DNA of 64,000 nucleotides from positions 992,001 through 1,056,000 of the forward strand of contig JAHEWK010000020.1 of the NCBI GenBank assembly GCA_020740775.1, written 5' to 3'. A program made the position numbers and the translations under genes. This DNA is from Ilyonectria destructans. Its lineage: Eukaryota > Ascomycota > Sordariomycetes > Hypocreales > Nectriaceae. The notes under the pieces were generated by a model. The model was not told the origin of the DNA, did not search any database, and saw only the letters and a program-made list of their open reading frames with translations. Shown here in pieces: positions 43,228-54,476 of this stretch. Position 1 is the first letter of the stretch. Each line of letters starts with the position of its first letter.

Positions 43228-43540
43228 AATTACGAGACGGTTTACTTTCACTAATAACTCTCGTAAAAGGACCCTCAACGGCAAGATAAGGCTGATTAGA
43301 AGCTACAATCGAGTTGAGTTGAGAACTTGAGGTCAATCGGTTGTGTCTAGGGTAGTCTATATCTACTGATTACCACCCTAACGTTCTTCCCCGGATCATT
43401 GATATTCCGCGATTGAGTCACCCACGTGCCTGCATTTCTGACTCACCTGATCGTTCGGCCACCGAAGCTTCTACGTACTGGTCGAGGCATCCCTATTCAT
43501 GCCACAAACTATCATCAAGTGGCCCACTAAACCTCACCAA

Positions 43541-43549
43541 GTATAAATT
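43541..43549 (+). promoter_or_regulatory. TATA box of the 172-aa gene
   Basis: GTATAAATT lies 46 bp before the ATG at 43589, followed by a pyrimidine-rich leader and TCATCATC immediately before the start. Confidence 0.5.
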
Positions 43550-43588
43550 CTATCATTCCTACCCCTTCTCAAGTCATTCATCGTCATC

Positions 43589-44173
43589 ATGTCTAAGCCT
43601 GAGCAATTTGTTGGGTTTTGCCGCATCCCATTGTCCCAAGAGCTGCAAGAAACGCTCCGCGCAACAGAAGAGTCTACAGTCACTGTTGACGAGATGACGA
43701 AGCTCAACTTTAAGGGAGCCGACTTGCGCGAGCTTCCCTGGGAAGGAACACCGAAGAAAGCTGCTGGACTGAAGGTCGTACAAGGACAAGTAAGGTGTCA
43801 TTTATTAAGGAGAATGCATTTTGACCAGCTAATTAAAAAGCTATCTCTTATACAGGATTGGCCCGGGAAGAAGAACATGCCTATAAATTGGATCGGTAGA
43901 GATTTAGTACTCTTTAAGAACGCTATAATCACCGATGAGAATGAAAGGAGTCTCTATATACCTCGGCCATTCTCGCCGGAAGCCGATGTGAAGGCAATGA
44001 TACACAACACAAGGACCAATGTATTACAGATATTCAGTTGGGACGAGTCGCATGCGTTTTTGCTTGAGGAAGGTGTCCGGGTCATTGCAATGTCGATACC
44101 AATTCGATTTTTTCTACTTCGTATCTACTTCACCACAGAAGCCAACAGCCAAGAAGAACATAAGCAAGATTAA
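43589..44173 (+). CDS. Hypothetical protein, 172 aa, one intron
   Basis: Join of 43589-43789 and 43856-44173. The 66-nt intron (GTAAGG...TATACAG, branch CTAAT) is in frame but looks AT-rich and noncoding, so removal is preferred. The protein starts MSKPEQFVGFCRIPLSQELQ, has LNFKGADLRELPWEG and KKNMPINWIGRDLVLFKNAI, then LYIPRPFSPEADVKAMIHNT. Near the end GVRVIAMSIPIRFFLLRIYF is hydrophobic. A further intron from about 44078 (GTCATT) to 44139 (CACAG) could replace that end with a Lys-rich tail. No known domain. Convergent with the 870-aa gene: only 42 bp separate the two stops. Confidence 0.55.
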   Translation: MSKPEQFVGFCRIPLSQELQETLRATEESTVTVDEMTKLNFKGADLRELPWEGTPKKAAGLKVVQGQVRCHLLRRMHFDQLIKKLSLIQDWPGKKNMPINWIGRDLVLFKNAIITDENERSLYIPRPFSPEADVKAMIHNTRTNVLQIFSWDESHAFLLEEGVRVIAMSIPIRFFLLRIYFTTEANSQEEHKQD

Positions 44174-44215
44174 GATCGGTAATAGATTGGAAGCAAAACA
44201 AATACATATGTGTAT

Positions 44216-46927
44216 TCAATTAGTGAAATCGTTAGCCAACTGGTCTGCTTCCCTAAAGTTCCCAAATATCTCACTCAAACTGACATTCGAGATGTCAGCT
44301 AGTATTGCATCCATGTCCAACGCTTCCCAGTTGGGCAGGATTTCAGGGGAGTTAAAGGGGGCAGTTGTGAGTGCCATGTCACTGTAGTTCAGTTGTAGAG
44401 AGTCCTCCGTCTCCGGGAGATCGGCGTTAACCGGAACCCGCGCTTGATATTCTCTGACATCAAGCGCCCTGGGCATTTGATGCGTCACCCTCCCTGCCTG
44501 ATCATTAGGGGCTGCCATCGAAGGACTTGCCGAGGCCGACAGTGATCTTGGCGGATGGTCACGACCGTTTGGCTGAGCAGGTGAGGGGTCTTGCGTCATG
44601 ACCGGATTCCCTGTGAAGCGAAGGCTGGTATTATTGCCTGCTGTGTTTGCTTTCTCGCTTGGCTCCACGGCAGAGCGTTGGCCCCGCGGCCCTTGAGGAG
44701 AGGGTGGGTGCCTCGAAGCGTCGTGGGATCGACCGCGGTCCTCTGTATTCTCTGGGCGGAATTCTAAGGCAGGACAAGGATGGGCCCATATACCCGTTGA
44801 CAGTTCAGTGACTTCAGCCGCCATAAGCACAGAAGAAGTTGTGCGAAGCGGCGATTGGTTCTGTTGGACTAGAGTCAAGCTCACGTTTGGTGGCGAGGAT
44901 GGCGCGGGCTGATGGGGCAAACCGGTCTCTGAACTCTCGAGAAGTTGCTGGCTGCTTGGCGCTTCCTGGATTGAAGTTCCATATCTCTGAATAACTGTTG
45001 GATCTGGCACTGTTTGAAGCGGGTGTGGCGGGGAGTTGCCATATTGTGGATAGCAGGATCTCTCTGTTGCGCCAGAAATTGGTTCTAGACTGTGTGGTTG
45101 AACAAGCGACAGGTTTTGCGTCGAAGGTTGCTGTGCGGAGCCAAGGCCGCCATCATTCGTCTTCGCCTCCTCTCTTGGTTCTGGCGATGGCAGCTTGGGC
45201 TGGTGGGTTGGGCTAGGCTCTGACTGCCGATCATGTTGTGGACTGGCTGAGGGTTCTTGGATGTAAACATGGCTCTGAGACCCTGATCGGGGATTTGAAG
45301 CAGGGGGTTCTGCGATGCGACTTTGAATGGCTGTTGTGGCGGGCACTGAGTGCGTTGTGGGTGAGTGTGACGAGACATCACCAGGTACTTGTGGATGCTG
45401 TGGCACATCTCGAGTGCGTGGGCTCTGCCGTTCATCAATGCGATCGTTTCGATGGCCGCTGTAGGCTGACCTGTCCGTGCCACGGTTCAGTGGCCTTTGG
45501 CAGTCATCCTCCGTGAAGGCCCGATCAAGACTTGAACTTGCACTTCGGGGTGATGGTTCTGCGACTGGTTGATATTGGGCCGGTGCCGTTGGCGATGACC
45601 ATTGAAGATTTTCAACCTCTAATCGAGATCCCTCCCCCCCTCCGGCGTCCCTTGTTGTAAACCCATCAGTTGGTGCTGCTTCTCTTTCAGCAACATCTCC
45701 AATCTGTGTCGTGACAGGAGATGAGACAAGTTCGGGTTGCTGGGCAAATTCAGTCGGGGTTTTATCTATGCGGAATGGGCGACGATCTTGATGCGTCAAA
45801 GTCTGCGAAGACCTGCGCTTTCGAGCTGTCGTGAGTGAAGTGGTACACTCCGGGACAAAGTTATCTGTGAACGGGATTTTGCTGATGTATGACCAAAGCG
45901 CGGTGCCAGTATCGTTATATTTGTCTGCCAGATTTTTCAATCCTCGAGATGCTTCAGTGTCCAGTCGAGACTTGCGAGATTCGCTTCCGCGAGGAAATAT
46001 TTCAGCCCTAGAAAAACATTTAGCGGCGTCATTTCTACCATACTCAAAGAATACTCACTGATATGCTGTCAAGTCAGTAGCAAGGAGGGACCCATTACCC
46101 CATGTCTGCACGAACAACTCGTAAGTATTGCCTTCGCGAATCCATCTGCCAAATGTATCTTTATCTATGGCAACACCGCGATCTTTCAGATGCTGTAAGA
46201 AGCAGTCGGTTGCCTTACGTGTCCATAATTTTCTTTGCTGAAAGAGCCTACGCTTGGCAAATCGTAACCTGAGAGTGTTTAGAATGTCCGAATTGGAAAC
46301 TTTTTTGATGTAGTCGCATAATAAGCCTTGAAGTAGAATAGAATCTTGGTCAAAGAGCTTCTCAGGCGAATGCTTCCAGGTTTCGACGTTTTCCGAAATT
46401 TCTTTGCTAACGGCCAACTTTTTTCTTTTCCCAGAGTGTTTTTTTTCAGGTGTATTATTAGGTGGGATTAGAGTAGGTGCAGTTGTTGCAGTCGTTGTTG
46501 TGGGAGCAACTGCCGTAGGAGCAGTTGCTGTAGAAACATTTGACGCGGGAGTGATCGTGGAAGTAGTCGCCGTGGGAGCAGTCGCCGCGGGAGTAGTCGT
46601 GGGAGTAGTTGTGGAAGCAGTCGTTGTGGGACAGGTTGCTGTTAAATTGAAGAGTTTGAAAAGGTTGACAATGGCAACAATAGCGTCCTTCCATCCAGGA
46701 CTAAGGGATTGGGTAATTCTGTGTCGGGGTTCTGGTGAAATGGTGATAGCTTCATAACTGAAATCGTTCAATACCTAGCAAGTATGAGTTAAGAATCGCG
46801 TGATTTCAACCATTCTACTGACCTTCAGAATTGTATCATCATCGATGCTTTCAGGGCCATCGGATTTGGCGCGTTTGCACTGGGCAAGGATACAATGAGC
46901 CACGGCTTCAAGTTGCTCTACAAACAT
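44216..46927 (-). CDS. Unknown 870-aa protein with disordered C-terminus and acidic tail, three exons
   Basis: Join of 46823-46927, 46059-46774 and 44216-46007; introns 46775-46822 (GTCAGT...TGCTAG) and 46008-46058 (GTGAGT...TTCTAG) keep phase. The N-terminus (MFVEQLEAVAHCILAQCKRA) and SPGWKDAIVAIVNLFKLFNL are helical. A Thr/Ala-rich stretch covers about residues 83-140. A folded-looking block follows, with SPEKLFDQDSILLQGLLCDY, LRLRFAKRRLFQQRKLWTRK and IDKDTFGRWIREGNTYELFV. Residues from about 310 are Ser/Pro/Gln-rich and disordered. The end (PNWEALDMDAILADISNVSL, SEIFGNF) alternates acidic and bulky hydrophobic residues like a transactivation domain. That role is inference; the family is unknown to me. 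No disabling lesion. Confidence 0.7.
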
Positions 46928-47006
46928 GATTACGTTGATGTAGGTAAGGTTAAAAAGGGAGGATGGATGACCAGTCTTCGTCGAATCGTGTGACCCAGTC
47001 GCACCT

Positions 47007-47059
47007 TACCTATTCTGGACAATTCACGGAGAATGTTCGTGAATTGTCCAGAATAGGTA
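47007..47059. promoter_or_regulatory. Perfect 22-bp inverted repeat (hairpin) upstream of the 870-aa gene
   Basis: TACCTATTCTGGACAATTCA-CG (47007-47028) is exactly complementary to 47038-47059 across a 9-bp spacer (GAGAATGTT). It lies 80 bp upstream of the ATG at 46927. It may be an operator for a dimeric regulator, a transcribed hairpin or the trace of a transposon excision or insertion. Confidence 0.8.
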
Positions 47060-48613
47060 TGGCGATGCCTAGACCCGGGCTTTTCCACTCTTCGAGCTCC
47101 TAGCTGGCTGATCCCAGATCCCTGCATAGAAGTCTGCAGGGGTCTTGCCCCATCGGCCCACTCATCGGTGAGATCTCGTTGCACTTTGAATCGGTACCCA
47201 AATGCACCTCGATGTTCAGAGTATAACATGGGCGCTGGCTGCCTGCATAGCACTTTCCTGCAAGCCGCACTGCTCTGGTCTCGTTGCCTTAGTTTATTCC
47301 CCCGCTCGTCATTGCGAACCATGTCTTCCTATAACAATAAAAAGCTTGAGGACGGGATCCTGGTCCAACACACAGTAGGTCGATTCTTATTCGCCTTTTG
47401 TGGAATGCTGATCTTGAGATGATTTAGTTTACCGTGGTTTCCGAAAGACGGGTCGACGTGTCCTCGGGCTCTCCCCCGCCATCGTCCACACCCATCTCCT
47501 TGAGGCGCTTCCTTGACTTCTGTTTGGCAACGGCCAAACCCATTTTGAGAGTGGTTTCTTGCGGCACAGCTGATATGGATGAAGGAGATGAGAAACTGCC
47601 GCTACTGGGGCAGAAGGATTAGCTGGCGGGCCTCAAAACTGGGATGCCCGGGAGTCGGTGTGACTCAACCCCCATGTACATATGCAGTCGTCGTCCTCAG
47701 CCTGGTCTTGGGGACTTCATAAATAAAATCATGTCGACGTGGATTTCTCTGATTGTGATTCTCTTTGTTCCTCTACTTAAAGTAATATCGGCAAAGATGC
47801 TCGCTAGCATCTCAGCCAGTTTCGTCTCAAGGTGTTGCTGGAGATGGACACGCCCTTCGGCCTGACAACTTGGACACAGAATGCCGTGTGAGTCCCCAAT
47901 ATGGTCTTGACATTTGGAAGGACGTCGCCTCAGGGCGTTGATAGGTACTGAACGTTCAGCTCTTTCTCAAACACCTCTTGGTATTACACTAAGCATGAAA
48001 TCTGGATTGGTAGTAGATTTAGTAGGAGAAGATTTCGCCATCCCGAGCATCTAATCTCGCTCCGCATGTGTCCACCTTCGTAATCTACGACATGGTGCTC
48101 CCATCAGCGCCTCAGTCTGGTTTCCTGTCAACCGCGCTCAGTTTGTCGCCTAGCTGTCCACAGTCTCCGCGGATGGCACTTGCGGGGGTTGTTGGACGCG
48201 TGCCGATGGGACCCGAGCGAGACATGCTCGCCATTGAGCACTCCTCAATGCCCTTCTCCAAACACACAATAAACCCGGCAGACGGCAGCCGACAGGAGTC
48301 ATGCCCAGCTTCGGGTTTACCTGTGTCTTGCACCGGAAGTATTGAATCGAGAATCATCATCCCGTCTACTCCCTTGTGGCGCTAGCTTATCGCCTCAACC
48401 CTAGCTGCGGCGTCCCGGGGTCATGTGCTGGTCGGTTCCACCCCTGTTGTGTATTTCTTTTTGATCTTGGGAATACATTAACGCGTAGTATATCGGTCTT
48501 GCTTCGTCCTCTCCTCGCGTTCTTCTGTATTCATTTTGTACTGACCGGTGCACTCCTGAGTTTGAACCAAGGAATGCTCTGCGAACGTCGACCGAATACC
48601 CTCCGAGATCAAC
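47060..48613. other. No supported gene
   Basis: Frames at 47168-47422, 47434-47622 and 48112-48385 lack motifs, and I cannot build a spliced gene from them. The last 200 bp is probably the promoter of the methyltransferase gene. Confidence 0.4.
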
Positions 48614-50302
48614 ATGTCTGTTTGCGTCCCAACGCAACAGCTCCTTGCGGCCAGAGAAGTCGCACTAGCTCTACGGTCCGCTGGAGGCGCTCCATCAGGG
48701 GAGACTTCACAGTCACTGTCCAACGTGGCTGAGGACGATGAGCCCTCCTCCAATGCCGACCGCGCGACGGATGATGCGAACGGACCACAGGCCGGCGGCT
48801 ATCCAAATTCACCAGCCAAGTCCGCAATCAACAAACGAAAACGAAAACGTGGCGACGACGATGACTCTAGCTCCAACCCTGTATTTGACCACGACGAACA
48901 CGGTAGCTCTGCGTCGCCTGCAGCGTCGGACGTCGCTGACGGCCGAGATGGTGAACCCATAAACCCTAACTCAGATGGAGACGCCACCTCGGACTTTGCC
49001 GACGACTCAGATGGCGACTCCACGTCGTCTCTCGATTCCAAATGTTCGAAATACGTACAAGAAAATGGAAGATGGTATCATGCCGACCTTGGAAACGGCT
49101 ATGAGTATTTGTCAGTGTAGAGCATACCTACCACGTGGCCGTCAGCTAATGAGTTGAGAAGGCTGCCGAATGATGAACCACACAACGAATTATTAGACAT
49201 ATCGTAAGATGGGACCCCGTGGATTCGACTGATGCCTTGCTTATAATGTTCTACAGCCATACAGGCTGGTTGCGCTTTTCCGAAGGGAAACTATATTCGG
49301 CACCTATCGGGAACGTACAGGTATACCTCGTGAGTCCCTAGATGCGACGGTCCAGACTGACGATACTATGTAGAGTGTTCTTGATATCGGGGCCGGAACA
49401 GGTGAGCAAAACATCGGCTCAATGCGTTGAAGTCTGGAACTGATTGGCCAATGACTCCAGGAATCTGGGCTATGTATGACTAAAGCGGTGCTTAGACTTG
49501 GGAACCAAAAGCTGATAAGCAAGCAGAGACTTTGCCGACGAATATCCCAGTGCTCACGTTATTGGCACCGATATTTCCCCCATTCAGCCCACATGCGTCC
49601 CACCCAACCTTGAGTTGTACGTTGTAACGAATGTCATACGGAGCGAATTGCTGATTCGGACATAGCCAGTATGATGACTGCAACCTGGAATCGACTTTCA
49701 GAAGAGAATATTTCGATTTTATACACGTTCGTGGCATGGCTGGGTGCATCTCAGACTGCAATTCGTTCGCGAAGGGGCGGTTTGACGATTTGAAGCCCGG
49801 CGGATACCTCGAGTACAAGGACCTATCGATGTGTTTCAAGAGCGATGACGAAAGTCTTAAGAACTATAGTTGTTTCAACGAGTGGGGAAACTTCTGGCAG
49901 GAGGTAGGAAGCAAGTTGAATCGATCATTGACGATCGCGGAGGACGGCACGATGGAAGAGGCGATGAAGCGGGCCGGGTTCACGAATATCACGACGCTTC
50001 AGGACAAGGTGATTCTATGACATTAGGGACGATTCGACTTGCGCTGACCGAGTATTGGAAAACTACAGATGCCCGTTGGTGTTTGGCCGAAAGACGAACG
50101 GTTGAAAGAAACGGGCCGATGGAATTATGCTGCCCTGAATTGCGATCTCGAAGGGCTTGTTCTAAGAGCTGCCACTCGATTAGTCGGATGGAGTTATGAA
50201 GAGGCCATTGTCTTCGTGTCTAGAGTTCGTCGGGGCTTGCGATCGCGGAAGTCCCATCCATGGAGATTGATCACCGTGATCTATGGCCAAAAGCCGGAGT
50301 AA
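48614..50302 (+). CDS. LaeA-like class I methyltransferase, 436 aa, eight exons
   Basis: Join of 48614-49110, 49162-49203, 49257-49320, 49374-49401, 49461-49473, 49527-49616, 49666-50008 and 50069-50302; every junction is GT-AG and in phase. After a Ser/Asp-rich N-terminus with NKRKRKRG, exon 1 ends [11 protein letters not shown]. Spliced exons give [38 protein letters not shown] (motif I, residues 203-211), [45 protein letters not shown] and [15 protein letters not shown]. The end is [20 protein letters not shown]. This is the standard layout of LaeA/TAM-domain proteins, which use S-adenosylmethionine and often influence secondary metabolism. The 13-nt exon 5 is unusually small. It looks functional; substrate unknown. 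Confidence 0.85.
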
Positions 50303-51296
50303 GTTGAGGTTCGGCCGTCTGTGGGCGTTAGGCACCTTACGATGACTTTATTAGAAGATCTCGATGCGGTATCCGGGAAGCCATTAAATCACAACCTCGT
50401 CTTTACTTGGAAAGAATCGTCGTTTTTGGCCAAGGTCTTCCACAACCCTAGCCCTGGACAGTCGCACTCAAATGGGCCTTTGACTTAGATGGCAGTGGGT
50501 GCTTTTTTATTTTTTTTTATTTACAGAACTTAATTCTTAGATCTCAGCTGGATCATTCCAACGTTGCTATTCAACCATGAGTCCATTGCCTTTGCTAAGA
50601 TGTATCCGAGAAACACCTTGTCATGTGTTCTTTTGCAAGCCAGACGCCATTTCCCGCCATGGGCGCCGGAGGTAGCTACCCAGGGAACCTCGGGGACTCA
50701 GATGAGACAATTTGGCGACCACGCCCATTTCTGAGGATCGGCACCTGCCCTCGATCAAATTGGGATGATCACTTGACACACGATGGCACTCGATGCTAGT
50801 GGTTACATCTTTCCAGGAGTTGGTCGATGGTTGGGGCCCTGCGGTAAGATGTGGGCACTGTGTTGGCAGGGGGTCGCGTGCAGTCCCAACCACGGCGTCG
50901 CACGGAGACGCGTCGCGACTCACCCGAGCTAATGCAGGTGAGGCTTGCTTTATCCGATGGTTCCTTTTGAGGGTGGCGACGTCCTTGCTACATTGGGCAA
51001 AGGCGGATGCACCTCGATGGAGCTGGGGCTTGCTAACTGTTCTGATCTCTCACATTGGGTGTCGCATGGTATGACAGGAGGTTGAACCATCCACGCTAAC
51101 TAGTGAAGTGCTGTCAGCTCCCGAGTCTCGAGAATCATACTCATAAAAGAACCCCAACTCCGTTCCAGCTTTCCTTGAAAGAGGCGCCGAGAGATTCGAC
51201 TGAACTCAAGTCAAGTCACTTATTCCACAGCACCATTCTTACCATTCTTTACCTTCCACTCACCCCACCTGTGCCCACCAGCAACAGGGAGACAGC
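50303..51296. other. No supported gene
   Basis: Contains a T-rich run at 50507-50523 (probably 3' of the methyltransferase gene) and short frames only. A CA/CT-rich leader at 51200-51290 precedes the next gene. Confidence 0.45.
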
Positions 51297-52493
51297 ATGG
51301 GTTTTCTAGCCTTTCTTTTGGCGCTCAAAAGGCGTTGCTGGGGTCGGCAGACTCTTTCCCCGATGTCTGCCACCACCAGAGGTTCTCCTCTCACCGTACA
51401 TGCCGATGACAGGCGCGCCAGGCCCTCGTCATCGGCTGCTACATCTCTCTCCGGCAACGCTACGCTCAATGGCTCGTCGGGCATTCGCGATCCAAAGACC
51501 CTTGAACACTCTGAAAGAGGGTCAGACGGTCGGCTGACACCGGAGCCTCCGCTTGCAAAGACTCCAACAAATAGCTGTCGACATTTCCTGGTCGATGGCG
51601 CTCTCCCTGTTGACGAGTTAGAAGCAAAATTATGGAAGATTGCTGCACAACCGCAAGGCAGTCTCAAGCAGCCAACTCGTCAGCAACAGCCGTTCGCTCG
51701 TAGGCTGGCCTGTCACCCACGTCTCAATGCCGACTCCGATACGCACAACGGCTGCCTCAAGGGCCAGGACTTCCGAGTACACCAAATTGCACTACTGGCA
51801 TGTGGTCTGCTGCAAAACCTGTCTCCTGCTTTACCATATATTGGTTGGGACCTGGACTTCATCGCCAAGTTTGGGCTCGACAAGTACACCGAACATGTAC
51901 TCGGTATCATCGATGCTTTGACTGAAAACTACCTCGACCTTTGCAACTATGACCTGTTCGTTGAGTTGGCCAACTCTCGTCTTAAAGGGTACAAGACACT
52001 TGAAGAAGACTTTGCCCAAAGGTCCACTCCTGAAGACATGACGATCATGCGTGCCCTGGGCCGCCTCCAGCGTTACCAAGAAGCCTGGTCAGACTTGGCC
52101 CAGTGGCCGAAAGAGCTATTTGATAAAGCTCTTTCGTTTTACCTTGCTAAGTGTCTAGGTACGTTGGGCATCGCTGCCTCTCTGGATGCGATTCAAGAAG
52201 ACCAGCTCAGAGTCATCATGAACCTGAGCTGGGAGTTCGAGACGAGGCACATACAGCAGCCTGTTGGTCTTCTTTTGGCAGACTATGGTCGGCCATTGGG
52301 TAAACAGACCGATATCGACCTCGAAGACGAGACTGGCACTGACGGTAACATTGACAACGACACCGACGAAGACGACATCAACGACGACATCGACGGTGAT
52401 GAGACCGACACTGACGGTGACCTCGGCGACAACAACGGCCATGGAAGGCCCTATCCATCTCTGCTCGAGGATTTGTTCAGCGATCATGCCTAG
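51297..52493 (+). CDS. Hypothetical protein, 398 aa, with acidic Asp-repeat tail
   Basis: One open frame. The N-terminus (MGFLAFLLALKRRCWG) is a short hydrophobic-then-basic stretch that could be a weak anchor. Residues 20-90 are Ser/Thr/Arg-rich and disordered. Residues 165-320 look folded and helical: HQIALLACGLLQNLSPALPY, KYTEHVLGIIDALTENYLDL, MTIMRALGRLQRYQEAW and YLAKCLGTLGIAASLDAIQE. Residues 340-378 are an acidic Asp/Thr array (TDGNIDNDTDEDDINDDIDG) arising from a GAC-rich imperfect repeat. It ends YPSLLEDLFSDHA. No family recognised. Confidence 0.6.
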   Translation: MGFLAFLLALKRRCWGRQTLSPMSATTRGSPLTVHADDRRARPSSSAATSLSGNATLNGSSGIRDPKTLEHSERGSDGRLTPEPPLAKTPTNSCRHFLVDGALPVDELEAKLWKIAAQPQGSLKQPTRQQQPFARRLACHPRLNADSDTHNGCLKGQDFRVHQIALLACGLLQNLSPALPYIGWDLDFIAKFGLDKYTEHVLGIIDALTENYLDLCNYDLFVELANSRLKGYKTLEEDFAQRSTPEDMTIMRALGRLQRYQEAWSDLAQWPKELFDKALSFYLAKCLGTLGIAASLDAIQEDQLRVIMNLSWEFETRHIQQPVGLLLADYGRPLGKQTDIDLEDETGTDGNIDNDTDEDDINDDIDGDETDTDGDLGDNNGHGRPYPSLLEDLFSDHA

Positions 52494-53264
52494 GGTGGGG
52501 TGCTTATTAGAGGAAGATATGGAAATCGTGATTGAGCGTTGGATTGAACTTGGGAACTATCTGGGAGCACGCTGGATGGTCATTCTTTGCGCTACTACTG
52601 AAGATCTGGAGTCGGGAGGCGGAGAGTCCCGGATGTCGGAAGGAGCTAAGTGGGTAATATCCAGCTGAGTGGTGTCTGATGTTTGCGTGTACGTTTGGAA
52701 TTTTTACTCTTCTCCGCTTTGTCGTCTCTGAGATTACCCCGCTATGCGAACTGTATTAAAGGAGGGGCCCCTCTTGCCCTTGGTCCCTGTATCCTTACCG
52801 TTCAAAGATGTGCACAATCTGGAGAGTCACTTTCGCTGCCGCAGGCCACACCAACTCAAGCTTGTCGCTGAGTGATCGCGAGCCAAACTGCCTTGTTAAG
52901 GGGCTGGCTAAACCGAGGTGACAGAGTCGACATCTGCATGGAAGAGTCTCGCAGAGTACAGGACCCTCATCTCCCTAAGGGACGGGAAAAGCCCCATCTC
53001 AAAACCGTGGCCCCCTTCGTCTCCTTAAAGCAAGATCTTCATTCCACATCTCTAGGCGAGCTTACACCATTCTCATACCTATGCACTATCTCCGCCACAA
53101 TCTAGTCCTTGCTTTCCTCTATCCCGCGGAAATACTAATTCCAGTATTGCTCGTTACGATAGAGACTAACAACGGGATCTCTGACGGCGTGATTTCTACT
53201 AGCCAATCCTACAGCGAAGGGGGCCGCGGATTGGGAAGGGGAGCTTTGGAAACACATACCGGCA
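52494..53264. other. No supported gene; possible upstream part of the EasF-like relic
   Basis: Frames at 52683-53105 have no motifs. The region 53081-53264 may hold further degraded methyltransferase coding sequence (SYSEGGRGLGRGALETHTGI lies in a frame that crosses 53265). Confidence 0.35.
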
Positions 53265-53876
53265 TTGGACCAAAGGTTTCCAACGATAACTTGCGTGGGT
53301 TGTTGGGGAGCTTTCGATCAAGCGCTTGCTCGCTTCAAACCGAACTCCGTTGCCAATGTTTCCATCTGGTCGTTTGGGTCATCTCTATCCAATGCTTCAA
53401 AAGAGGAGGTCGTGCAGAACTTCCGGAGTTGTAGCCACGTAGGGCTCTCACTACTTCTAGGTCAGGACGGGATGAACAACAGGAGCGAAATCGAGGCTGC
53501 ATATCACACCTGAACTTTTAGGCAATTCCTCAACAACGGACTCCAGAAAGCAAACAAAACCCTCGGCCAGGTTATCCTTGCCGATGGCAGATGGGCGAAC
53601 TATTCCACCATCCGCAAGAACCCTACCAGACATACATTCATCATTGAAGCTACAAAAGATATAGGTCATATTAGAAAGAACTGTCACATTGACGTCTTCA
53701 CATCCTTCAAGTACACAGAGCACGACATCCACGCAATAGCCTCTGATGCTGGGTGTACTTCTCTCGTGAGAAAATCTGGACGAAAACCCCAACTGGGAGG
53801 GGGCATCGTGCCACCTACATCATTGGCGGGGATCGTCAGCAGGCCTAGAGACCAGTTGCAGGGAGTAACTGTTTAG
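53265..53876 (+). pseudogene. EasF/EgtD-like (histidine-specific methyltransferase family) relic
   Basis: One frame reads FDQALARFKPNSVANVSIWS, FGSSLSNASKEEVVQNFRSC, GLSLLLGQDGMNNRSEIEAA and YHT, then TGA (53511-53513). It continues in the same register with FRQFLNNGLQKANKTLGQVI, then CHIDVFTSFKYTEHDIHAIA, SDAG. The order S-x-G-S-S-hydrophobic-N, then FL..GL..AN..LG, then VFTSFKYTE, is the C-terminal half of the histidine-specific methyltransferase family. That family includes EgtD-type enzymes and the ergot alkaloid N-methyltransferase EasF. Near the TGA an alternative register gives TPE, so indels as well as the stop are involved. The N-terminal SAM-binding half is lost. Confidence 0.6.
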
Positions 53877-54476
53877 ACGAGCTTTTTACTAACTTGAGCG
53901 TCTCCTCATATCTCGGAGCCCTCCGCATCGGGCAAGAAAGAAGTGTTACAATGCATGATGATCATTATTGGTTGCCTAATGTAGAAGCGAATGAACCCTT
54001 TACCACACCATTCACAAGAGCTCAAACGAGAACTTGATGGGTACAATCGGTTTAGTACGTCAAAAAATGACATGTGTCAATAGGATGGGGAGAAACTGTC
54101 ACTGGATTGGGGCCAGCCCCGTAATCATTGGGTATTTGGAAGCGGAGCGTCGGCAGGCCGAGTGAAGGATGCAGTCGGCCTACGCAAATTTCCATTCACC
54201 CGGGCTTACATCTCATAGAGTCCACTAGGCACCGGATCCTGGAAGGTTTATTTGTAAGAAGGTCTCAGTAGTTGATGACGATGGGGGGCTACGCTTTCCC
54301 CTCGAGTTTGCCCCAAAAACATGATCATGACCAATTGCTTAATAACTAAAACGACCTAGACGTTTTATTATAAAACAAAGCTCATTCCTCTTGCCTGGCT
54401 TCAGTTTTTCTGCAATAATATTCTCAAACTTGTCCTAAAATTAAGTTATCTTGACTCAATCGCACTATACAATACA
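53877..54476 (+). promoter_or_regulatory. Intergenic DNA ending in the TATA-type promoter of the zinc micropeptide
   Basis: No gene between 53877 and 54360. TATTATAAAAC at 54366-54376 is a strong TATA box 100 bp before the ATG at 54477, followed by a CT-rich leader (CTCATTCCTCTTGCCTGGC), the usual layout of highly transcribed fungal genes. Confidence 0.5.

Noticed and set aside
46404..46757. Val/Gly/Ala-rich 117-aa plus-strand frame
   Set aside because: Mirror of the Thr/Ala-rich low-complexity exon of the 870-aa gene.
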